Positions 54,481 to 64,000 of a DNA stretch of 64,000 nt are shown one piece after another. Position numbers and translations under genes: made by a program. Within the stretch, counting starts at the first letter, position 1. Each line of letters opens with the position of its first letter. The notes under the pieces are model-generated. The model was not told the DNA's origin and searched no databases. It was given only the letters and a program-made list of their open reading frames with translations. Origin of the DNA: Chaetorhynchus papuensis (Eukaryota; Chordata; Aves; Passeriformes; Rhipiduridae); assembly GCA_013396525.1 (NCBI GenBank), contig VWYX01000009.1, positions 3,073,071-3,137,070 on the forward strand, in the 5' to 3' direction.

Positions 54481-56249
54481 AATAACAATTTTAAAATAAA
54501 CATTTACAACATTAACTCTGTGTCCCAGTTTAATACACATTATTAATGAAAATAAATAGCACATATGGAAAGGGTGAAAGAATGCCCTTACAAATGCTTA
54601 TAAATTCGCTGGATTTGAGAGTTTCCAAGGAGTATTTTTTCTTCTAATCAGGAAATACTGCAGCCTGTTAATAGATTCCTGCTATGCAAAAAGTCTATTA
54701 TAGGACGTGCAGCAACTAGGGGTACATTCTTTCCATTTTACAGATTTTGAAATTAGCAAAGGTATATGAACCTCTCCTTGCAGTATAAGAAGCCTGATTC
54801 AATGATCCTTTGCATTTAACTTTATCCTGAGTAGTGTATCTCAAATCACCAAGCGCTAGATAGTCTAAATATCCGTGCTGTAACATTTCTGACTTCCAAA
54901 CAGGTACGCCAGGGAAATGATGCGGTGTCATCTAATACAGCAGCAACTGCATGGCAACAAGGAACAACAATTGCACCTGCAGCAATGAAAAAACGCTGTA
55001 GTAAAATTCTGCTCTAGTTATTTGAGTTCAGACACACTTTTCACTTCACTCTTGCCTTTTGGCAGTTTAGTGTAACAAAGTGGACATTTAGGGGTTTGGT
55101 TTGGGTATTTTTTGCCTGAAGAGACCTCTGACTAGATGCATTTCTTCAGGGTTAGAGTCATCCAACACTAGATCCTGCATTTATGTGGCTTTCGAGAAGT
55201 GTAAGGTTGCTTGAGTCTTCCTGCAGAATCAAGCTAGTCCTCTACAGTTGCTAGCAACCACCACCTAATTTATTTTTTTGTCAGAGCTTTTGATTGAAGA
55301 AAACAGCCAGATTGTCAGAAGCACTCTGCTACAAGGAGGGACTCCACAATTTTATTAGCAGTTTCGGTTGCTTTAAGTAATTTGATAGCCACATACAAAA
55401 GTAATTAGCATCTGCACAACCTCTTCTGGCAAAACCTGAAGAGTCTTCAGTTGTAGAAGGAACAGCCTGCATCTACTCCTGCCCACCTTGTTAGCAGCCC
55501 CTTTTCTAGACAGATTGACTGAGTGATTTAATTAAACCACATATTTCAGGTGATCATTTATTAGCAAAAAGAGGACCAGGTCCCAGGGAAGCCAATGTAA
55601 GTTTTACAGTGCTGAAGCTGGAATAATCTTCTGCCAATAACCAAGCTGCCAAAGCAGCTATGCTGCAGCTGCTAGCAGGAGCTCCTAATAAGAGTTTTGG
55701 CAGAGCATGCTGACCTCACTGCAGTCACTTGTCTCAGGAGTTTGCAGACAGCCCGCAAAAGGCTAAGAGTTTTCTGTCTATCATGCTCCTTTTCAAAAGA
55801 AATCTCTGGTTTAGCTGTTTGAATAAAGCAAATGTTATTTTAAGGCTGGGATTCACTGTCATTTATACTGTACACGTTTTATCTAACCACTGTAAAATCC
55901 CGAAGACCTTTCCCCTGCACACACATATCGAGAGAAGTAACATTCTCTAGCCTGTAGTATCATATGTTCTAATTTTAAAACCATTAGAAGCATAGAAATA
56001 ATTGAGAAAGCAATGTCACTAAACCATTATCATAGGCTGAAAACTCCCCTACAAAACCCACAAAAAAAGTAGCCTAAAAAGGTAAGGCCAGTTCCTTTGG
56101 TTGACTACGAGTTAAAAAAACAGTGACTGTACTTCAGAGCTCTGAAATGACAATTAACGTGAGAGAATGACAGATGTCAAAGACTCAGGTTTCACATGCT
56201 AGTTTTTCCGACTCACGAACAGTGACTTTCCTGTAATTTTCATGGGCAT
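54481..56249. other. Intergenic DNA, no gene seen
   Basis: No supportable exon and no recognised interspersed repeat; frames are under 75 codons. Confidence 0.65.
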
Positions 56250-56327
56250 TCCTGCCCATGCTGGGGGTTTGGAACTAGATGAACTTATGGTCTCTTCAAA
56301 TCTGAGAATTTTATAATTCTATGATTT
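56250..56327 (+). mobile_element. Degraded CR1 3' tail
   Basis: The sequence GGGGGTTTGGAACTAGATGA, then GGTCTCTTCAAATCTGAGAA and TATAATTCTATGATTTT, follows a CR1 3' end of the 'ggttggaactagatgatctt' type, with octamer-like ATTCTATG at the end. It is a short, old copy. Confidence 0.8.
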
Positions 56328-56409
56328 TCCGTTACATATAAAATCATCTTGGGCAAGGAAAGGAAAAATCCTACACAAGGTTGTTGAGTGGAATAAATCC
56401 CTATACTAT

Positions 56410-57700
56410 TGTGGTGGGTTAACCTTGCATGACGGCCAGAAGCCCACTCAGTTGCTCTCTCAGTCCCCCTCCTCAACAGAACTGGGGGAGAAAAATGATG
56501 AGAAAGTTCATCAGTTGAGATGAAGACACGGACATTGTTTACTAAGTACCATTGCAGGTAAGACAGACTTAACCTGGGAAAAATTAATTCTTTGCCAATT
56601 AAAAATAAGAGTAGGATGGTAACAAAGATTAAGACCAAGCCAAAAATATTCCTCCCACCCCTTTTTCCCATGCTCAACTTTGCTCCTTAATTTTTTTCCT
56701 CTGCGTCCTGCCCAGCTGGTGCAAGGACCTGGAAAATAGGGGTTGTGATCTGTTCATAACATCCCATCTCTTCTGCTCCTTCATGTAACCACAAAACTGT
56801 TAAGACTTGGAACAGACCTCTAGGGATCATCCAGTCCAACACCCCTGCCAAGGCCAGTCAGCTAGAGCAGGTGAGACAGGAATGCATCCATGTGGGTTTG
56901 GAATGTCTCCACAGAGGGAGACTCCATGACGTTCCTGGGCAGCCTGTGCCAGTGCTCTGCCATCCTCAACATAAAGTTCTCCCTCATGTTGAACCGGAAC
57001 TTCTTGAGTTTTAGTTGATGTCCATTGCTCCTCATTCGTCCTCACACTTTTTCACTTTTGCCCCCTGCTCCAGTGTGGATCAGGGATGCGGTCCTTCAGG
57101 AACAGATTGCACCGGTGTTGGGTCCCCATCAGGCTGCAGTTTCTGCCAGAAAAACTGCTTCCACTGCTCTGGGCTCTTTCCACAGTGCCATGGGTACTGC
57201 TTGGAGTCAGCTTCAGGATGGACATTCCACAGACTGCAGCTTCCTTTGGGGCATGTCCACCTGCTGCAGCATGGGGTCCTCCCGCGACTGCAGTGTGGGT
57301 CTCTGCTCTTCAGTGGTACTCCATGTGCTGCAGGGGCACTGCAGCTGCCTCACGGGGGACTGGACCAAGGGCTGCTGGAGAACCTCTGTTCCAGTGACTG
57401 AAGCACCTTCTGCCCCTTCTTTTGCCCGGACCTTGGTGTCTGCAGGGCTGTTGCTCCCACATAATCTTCACTTTTCTCTCACACCTGTCTTGTAGCATTT
57501 TGTACCCTTTCTCTAATACACTTTCCAGAGGCAACACTAGTAGCTTGGCTGATGTGATCAGCACTGTCCTGCAGCGGGACTGTTGGGGCTGGCTGTGTCC
57601 TACACAAGGGCAGTGCCATCTGTTACCTCAGAGGCCACCCCTACAACCTCTCTACTGCCAACACTTGACATTTACACCCAATACCCCTGCTTTAAATTCT
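56410..57700 (+). mobile_element. ERV-derived long terminal repeat (solo LTR), interrupted by CR1
   Basis: It starts TGTGGTGGGTTAACCTTGCA and continues with an avian LTR-type body: a GGGGGAGAAAAATGATGAGA segment, repeated 'ctgctccagtgtggatc' and 'catggggtcctcccgcgac' modules, CTTGGTGTCTGCAGGGCTGT, and a GGCCACCCCTACAACCTCTC segment near the 3' end. The module order agrees with a long avian retroviral LTR that I recognise but cannot name with certainty. A CR1 fragment (56787-57036) splits it. No gag, pol or env sequence is adjacent, so it looks like a solo LTR. No clear target-site duplication was found, and the right end is approximate. Open frames inside it (for example 57025-57495) are not genes. 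Confidence 0.7.
56787..57036 (-). mobile_element. CR1 LINE 3' fragment nested in the LTR
   Basis: A minus-strand CR1 tail: AACCACAAAACTGTTAAGAC, 'ggatcatccagtccaacac', GGGCAGCCTGTGCCAGTGCT and 'catgttgaaccggaacttc', ending at 'ccattgctcctcattcg'. LTR sequence resumes at once on the right with 'tcctcacactttttcac'. The nesting shows that the CR1 arrived after the LTR. Confidence 0.9.
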
Positions 57701-59171
57701 TGCATCCCAGTAACTTCATCCCAGAACTTCTCCAATGGTTGAAACAATTCAGAAGAGGAATTATTTGAACACAGTCATCTTCACATTCAAGAAATTTTAA
57801 GGCTGCTAACTCTGAAAAATGGCTGTTCCAGGGATGGTTCTGGGGCTAAGGCACAAGAACAGATCACTGCAAACAGAACATGGTGAAGATGCAAAGTTGG
57901 GTCCAGGATGCAAGGACCTCAATGCTACCGTGTAACCTGCCACCAGAAGGTTTGATCTGTTGTCTCCATAAACAGAGAGTTAAGTATTAAAGAAGCCTCA
58001 AAGCATAAGTCCCCCATGTTCACGTAAGACCTCATTTCACTCTGCATTTCCAACTGGCTGTGACACAAATTATTCCTGTGAGATGGCCCTGGATCTCAAA
58101 CACAAGTAACAGACTTGAAGTCAGAAAGGACTCCCCCAGTACCAGAGCATCAAGAGAGAGCCTTCCTTATGTGTTGTTAATCACATTGCAAAGAGCATGG
58201 GACAGGACCAACCTTAATGTGGTCCAGCCAATAAAGGATTGCTGCTTCAGAACAAAGTATTTATAGCCTTACAGCTCTGGTCCAAAGGCCACTAAAAAGC
58301 AGGTTCAGTTGCTGCTATACCTTGCAAGAGGCTGCTGCCTCAGTACGATCTCAATAGGCAGTTCGCAGTTGGTTGGCCAGGTTTCTTCTTCATGGCATGA
58401 TTTTCTCTACTCTACCATTCAAAAGCAGTGACTAATTCCAGTAAGAAAACCAAATCAAACTTTGAAATTGCATTTGTTATTTCCAATATATTTTTAGTGA
58501 TACAACCAGATAGTTTACAGAAAGGCAGATGTCTGAAGAATTCAAATTTCTGCCTTTGGCAGCACAGTGTATACTTCTGGTTTTTATTAACTGATATCAG
58601 CATCACTTATCTTTGCAATCTTGAACCTACACTGAGTGCAAAAAATATTTATTCTCCACATGAAGTGCATCACAGACTTGCTGCAAAGAGGTTTTTAGCA
58701 CTCTTCAAATATTTTCTTCCTTCCACATACAAGTGTATTCTTGAAAATTTGAAGCAACTCAGATCTCCATTTAATGCTTTTGTTTTATCTGGATGAGTAT
58801 GATTAGATAATAACAATTAGCAGTAATTTTAGGTAGCTGTAGTTTTGGAATCTGCAAGAGTGGTGTTAGCTGAACTAAAAATTCAGAATTTGGAGAACAT
58901 GGTGTTACTTTAGGCCATTTACCTGTCTAATTTCATTATATTTTAAATAAGACAATTTTCATGTGTTAAACTAAATCTGTGAAAGCCAAAATGCTAAGAA
59001 TCTTCTCCTATGTACCCTTTTTAGTGTTGTAATATCAAGCTACAGGCCAGGATAATGTTTGGATTTACAGTGTGAGAAAGCACTACCCATTGTAATTAAT
59101 CATTATTTTCTTTTCTCCTCAGTGAAACTTAATACAATGCATTTCTCACATATTATGCGCATCCTCCTGTT

Positions 59172-59200
59172 TAATCATCCTTCCANTAATCATCCTTCCA
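59172..59200. repeat. 14-bp direct repeat flanking a single N
   Basis: TAATCATCCTTCCA occurs at 59172-59185 and again at 59187-59200, separated only by the N at 59186. The pattern is typical of two contig ends that were joined without merging their overlap. Confidence 0.95.
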
Positions 59201-60119
59201 CTTCTTTTGGAATGGGCTCTTATTCTCACTTCCCAGTCAGTAGATAATGGGTCCTTTATTGTTTGGATTTTTTTTTCCCCTACCATCAGAAGTTCTGAAT
59301 CAGAGTAGTTAGATTTTCTGCCTCGCTTTTTTCAGAAAACTGCACTGTAACTCCCCTTTTTAATTTTCGTCTGCCAGCTTTTGAGTAGACAATACACTGA
59401 GTTGGACTAATAGAAGAGAATTTCACGTCAGGAGGAATGACATCCTTTCAAGGCATAAACCTGAATGAAATGAAAAATGCTTGAGAATATTGAGGATTCC
59501 CAGCAAGACAGTTTCAATTTATAATGAAATGTGTGGCAACATAACAAAAAGTTGCTTCTAAAAATTGCTGTTGCCATTCTTTCAACACTTTTAAGGGTAA
59601 CCTTTGAATCACTTTATCTTCTCTAGTGCTTCTGCCATTAGTGCCGATTTGTTTTGTTCTTGTAGCTTAAAAGGTTAATATTTTTATTAATTCATTAAAT
59701 TAATGCAAGTTTGACATCTGTCTCTGTAAACTAAAAATAGCTAGGAGTCAGTAAACAGTGTTGCAAAATCAAATTAATTAATGACAGCTTTTATGGAAAG
59801 TATGACAACCAGTGTTCCAAGTGCATGGCTCCAGTGGTAAAGGTCTTTATGAAGATAATTTAATCAGTCATCCTCTCCAATCCATTTCAGAGCTGAATAA
59901 ACCATGTGTAGCTAGTTAGTGCAGCAGGACTAATATACAGCAGCCCAAATCCCAGGTGAGTGCCATCCTGACACTGAGCAATCTTCTATAAAAGAAAAGA
60001 GAAAAATATGTCCTGTCTCCTCAGTGGCTGTTTACAGGGATTCACTTTGATCAACATGAATGTGTGCCTAAAGTAGCATAAAGTTGAGTCGATTTTTTTT
60101 TTATTAACAAAAATATGCC

Positions 60120-60330
60120 TCTCACGTGTCAGATCTGGGTGGAATATCCTTAGGAAGTAACAAGATTATGCAAATCAAAGTAAATGTGCAGATGTCCATG
60201 TTCATTACTGAAGCCATCTTTGAACAAATCAATCTATAGACCTGAGGAACAATGGCATCAAAATATTAAAAAAGAGCCTGTTAAAGTCAGACTCCATTGA
60301 ATAGAAATAAATTTAAGGATTAATTGCATG
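60120..60330. promoter_or_regulatory. Candidate distal enhancer motif cluster
   Basis: Within 210 bp there are a palindromic E-box TCACGTG (60123-60129), an octamer overlapping a TCF-type core (ATGCAAATCAAAG, 60168-60180) and an OTX/CRX-type GGATTAATTG near 60318. It lies about 10 kb upstream of the NXNL2 promoter. This is a motif-only prediction. Confidence 0.3.
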
Positions 60331-61663
60331 GGGGTGGATGGAACCAGTGCCAAAACAGAGAGGTTTTTAAACTGTCAGGCTGCAAGACCATTTACACAAG
60401 CTGCACACAAGTTAAGCTAATAATAACTAATTTCAGAAGAAAAATGTGCAGAGATCTGTAATGAACATCTAAGTAGAACAGGGAAGTGTTGACACCACCT
60501 TACTTACACTGCTGAGACATCAGTGCTTTCTGTTGTACATACACAGGTGTATATTGTGCATATGCAGCTCTGAACTCTGTTTGAAAGAGAAATAAGGAAA
60601 CTCACAAGGTAGTGGGAAGAGCAGTGCCTGAAAAAAATGCTTAGTAGCTTGATAACTTCCCCAGGCTGCAAATCCTGACATCAATTAAAATGGTAAGATA
60701 CTGATACTGGCAAAGAGGTTAAGTGATGTTAGGGCAAGAACTTGCAGAAAGAAAAATGAGACTTAGATTGAAAAAAAATGCTTCTAAGTGTGTAAAAGAG
60801 TAATAATCTTTTATTTACCAGTGCTTGATGATGAAAGAACATACCTATAATTTCCTTGACCTACTCTTACTTCTTTTAGACCTTAATGATCTTAAATTGC
60901 AGCAGCCGAGCCTTCTCCAAAATATCCTTACTGAACTTTACCCTTTCCAGAAAACAATGGAGTCCCCTGAAGTCATCAATAGCTCCACTGCTTACAGCAA
61001 GAATATAAAAAATGTCAAAATAAGTAACTCATTGAGCAAAGAGCAACTTGAAAGCTTCTGAAAATATAACCTGTTCATATGGACAAGGAGGAACCTGACA
61101 GATGTGAAAATACAGTACAGTACTATTAATGCAACAGCTCTGAGTAGGACCCCCACCACCCTCTTAAATCTGAGGGACATTACTGTCTACAAAGCACTGA
61201 CATTTAAGCTGCTTGTAAGTGAGCTAATAAGTAACCAGCTCTCAGGGGTGAGTTCATTACTGTAGCGTTAGACAAGAAACAGATCTTCGCTTTTGCAAGG
61301 CTTCTCTTTTTCTCTGTGCAGAGGAAGCTGCCACCAAACTGAGGTTGGTTTATCAGCAGTAATAAAGAACAGGTTCAGGTGTTAGTCACAACATGTTAGT
61401 GTATCTATTTTTAGCTACAGTTTAACAGCCAGGTCACATAATAAACACCTGCTTTTTGCAGGTGATACTCCTGCTACAGGAATGTCTTAGACACTCCCTA
61501 ATCATAGATGTACACAATATAAATCTTTACTGGGAGAAGTGTCAGAGGCAACGGGATACAATGAACTGGATGCTGAACTAAGCAAAGAGGCTTGGGTATG
61601 TATGCTGCCATACTCCATGTTCTTCAGTATACAACTAAATGAGCTTGGTGACAAAACCATGTT

Positions 61664-61780
61664 TTAGAATCACAGAATCACTTAGGTTGGAAGAGATCCT
61701 TCAGATCATTGAGTCCAACTGTTAACCTAACACTACAAAGTCCACCACTCTACCATGTCCTTTAAGTGCCATGCACCCTT
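61664..61780 (-). mobile_element. CR1 LINE 3' tail
   Basis: The plus strand reads TAGAATCACAGAATCACTTA, GGTTGGAAGAGATCCTTCAG and ATCATTGAGTCCAACTGTTA, then decays in 'ccatgtcctttaagtgccatg'. This is the reverse complement of a CR1 tail of the 'gaccttcaagatcatcgagtccaac' subfamily. Short and 5'-truncated. Confidence 0.9.
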
Positions 61781-62384
61781 TATTATCAGAAAAGAGGTAG
61801 TAATAAAGAAAATCTGTTCAACATGGGAAGTCTGCTTCAGTCATTTAACCACATAAATTCTTCACAACAACGTATAGGACTTTAGAAAATCTACAACATG
61901 GTGATGTTATCTTCTCTGCTCATCACCTTCAATTTGTATCAACTTTGTCTTTATCACCAGTAAAATACACTTCATTAAATTTTAAATTGTTTTAATTCAA
62001 AGCAAATGAATGTATCACCAAAACAATTTCAAATGCTTCTGCAGTTTCCCACTGCCGAGATATTTAGTGTGCTCTGGAAATAGAGACTGCTTCACAGACC
62101 TGCACAGCCCCTGGAGGGGAGATTTCTGTGTTTAGTTAATACAATTTAACAGAATGTTTTAACCTTAGCCAAGTTCCATCTTACCAGCACTTATACTTAT
62201 TTGGAAAAATGAATAAAGATTTGGCTTTGCAAGCAAACATATTTCATAGGGCAAGTATTATACCAGCATACATGGCTCAACATTAAAATAATAAATCCTT
62301 TCAATCAGAAAAATGAAGAAACTACTTTTTCATAATCTGAAATGACATCACTACATTTTGCTCATGAGAACAAAGTTTACAGGC
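61781..62384. other. Intergenic DNA, no gene seen
   Basis: AT-rich sequence without exons or recognisable repeats. Confidence 0.6.
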
Positions 62385-64000
62385 ATAAGTTGCACATAAA
62401 GGGTTTATTTTAAATGTTTTAAGGATAGAGTTACATCATAATTATAAAAATTACTTACAGAATTAAGTAACAGATTTAAAGTGTTTATACTTCTAAATGC
62501 AGAGAACAGGGAACTGTCTACATTGTTCAAAATAAAATAAAAATAAAGAAACCAAGCTCTAAAGATGAATTCACTACCTAATTTAAAAATGTGAACACGA
62601 AGACCTCTGAACTATACACATACCAGGAACCATCCAAATTGCACTAATGATGTAAAATACAAAAAGCACAGCATTTTCAAGGAACCAGAAACTGTTTTTT
62701 ACCATAATTATTTTTCCCTGAAGCAACTGCAATTTATTCTATTTGAAGATAAATCCTCCATTTTAAAGAATTAATTTAAAGAAGATGTATACCTATTGTA
62801 ATAAATAGGATTTTCCCCAAAGTATTTCAGTCTTTATGTAGTCCCACTTAATTTAGGGTTTGGCATTCAAAAGAAAAAAAATTCAGTGTTTTACTTAGCA
62901 ATTATGATTTTATTTATTCTTGAACAGAATACATGGTCCCTTCAAATGCTGTATGACACATACAACTGGAAAATTACCTTTTGTTGGAACTATGTTTGCC
63001 TCACCAGTGCATTTAATCCTATTAACAACCATTCAAACAGCACAATAAGGAAATTCACAAAAAACTGAACACAAAATAAAAACAGAACAAAACAAAAACC
63101 TAAACATTTTAACATGCAACTTTAGTTTGTTACATTGAATGTTCTAACCTTCTAAGCATGCAAAAAAGGATGGTCTGCATTTAAGTTGGGTTTTTTTTTT
63201 TTTCCCTTTTAAGAAGTTTTACATGGCAGCCTGACATCACACACACGCACACACACAATATACAACAATACTACAGCAGGTAAATGAGAGGCCAATAACT
63301 TTTATACAAAGATCCACGGCTTGTGTCATCACAAGACCTATGATAAATTTGGAAAGTAATGTTGAACCCCTATAACAAGGAACCAACATTTAGTTACCAG
63401 GGTAACGCAAGCACTGCATGCAGATCTGAAACATGAGCCTAAAACAAAGCCCAAAGCAGATGGGCAGGGAGTGGAATTAGTCTCAAGCCTCAAAATGGTG
63501 GTTTAAGCTATTAAAAAAAAAAAAAACAAAAGAAAAAAAAAGTGAAAAGAAAATACCCACACAACAGAACGGGGACATTGAAAAACAACCGTGAAATTTA
63601 CAGTTTGTAGATTATACTCTAATTGTCAGAATACATAGTGTATTCAATAGGCTTGCAGAAAACCCACAAATGCAAGCCTAATGCTATAAGTGTTCCAGTA
63701 GACCTAAACCTCAGATTATTTCAAAACAAACCTCTTATTCCTCAGATATATAGCCCCAAGTTCAGTGTACTAGGTTATTCATGTATCTCGTGTATAATTA
63801 ATACACTCACTCATTTCTGTGCCACAAATATCGACTTGGGCTCATGGAGCCAGGCTCAGCTTTGAGATTTACATGCAGGACTCTTAAGAGTCAATAGAAA
63901 ACACAACAGATCTGCAGGATGAAAACACTGTGTTGCAAATCTGCTCATTTTGTTCAAAACACAATGAAAATTTACTGACTCAGTTGGTGCTTAAAGACTG
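62385..64000 (-). other. Possible 3' UTR of a minus-strand neighbour (SPIN1 by synteny)
   Basis: An AT-rich stretch with long A and T runs, a CA microsatellite, no open frame above 80 codons and no interspersed repeats, as is common in long vertebrate 3' UTRs. A minus-strand AATAAA at 62404-62409 could end it. In mammals SPIN1 lies upstream of NXNL2 in the same orientation, so its 3' end would be expected at or beyond this edge of the window. No SPIN1 coding sequence is visible; the assignment is inference. Confidence 0.25.
63238..63257. repeat. (CA)n microsatellite
   Basis: Ten dinucleotides with one CG interruption. Confidence 0.9.

Larger units (their letters stand above)
57701..61663. 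other. Intergenic DNA, no gene seen
   Basis: No supportable exon. The frame at 58428-58796 (plus, 122 codons) has no recognisable domain. The stretch holds a single N at 59186 flanked by a direct repeat, and a candidate enhancer motif cluster at 60120-60330. Confidence 0.6.

Overview
The window is vertebrate nuclear DNA, most likely from a passerine (songbird). Evidence: CR1 LINE tails are the dominant interspersed repeat, one tRNA-Ile-headed SINE carries a CR1-type tail (the architecture of TguSINE1 from zebra finch), and a long LTR begins TGTGGTGGG, as in avian ERV-derived repeats. Long AT-rich non-coding stretches surround one compact CpG island. By human-chromosome-9/avian-Z homology, the gene present suggests the Z chromosome; that is inference.

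Only one protein-coding gene can be supported: NXNL2 (nucleoredoxin-like 2, the RdCVF2 locus), on the minus strand. Exon 1 (49460..49761) lies in the CpG island and exon 2 (44103..44271) lies 5.2 kb away. Spliced together they give 156 residues with no frame break, the length of mammalian NXNL2. If the intron is kept, the frame stops one codon past the junction and gives a 101-residue short form; NXNL genes are known for this trophic short form and enzymatic long form. A TATA box (49942..49949), an upstream-ATG-free 5' leader and several poly(A) signals complete the gene model.

Layout. 1..43.5 kb: gene desert with a minus-strand CR1 tail (7.2 kb), a SINE/CR1 inverted pair (13.3-14.2 kb), short tandem duplications, an unexplained GC-richer patch (25.9-26.4 kb), a perfect 26-bp palindrome (27.6 kb) and a CpG-bearing patch with a near-consensus CTCF motif (34.6-34.8 kb). 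43.5-50.1 kb: NXNL2 and its promoter island. 50.1-62.4 kb: upstream intergenic DNA with CR1 tails, an ERV-type LTR split by a later CR1 insertion (56.4-57.7 kb) and a candidate enhancer motif cluster (60.1-60.3 kb). 62.4-64 kb: an AT-rich stretch that could be the 3' UTR of the neighbouring minus-strand gene, by synteny SPIN1; this is weakly supported.

No new multi-gene system was found. The points most worth checking are the intact CxxC site in this NXNL2 together with its splice-donor-embedded stop codon, the CTCF/CpG patch, the palindrome, the SINE/LINE pair, and an assembly artefact around the single N at 59186.
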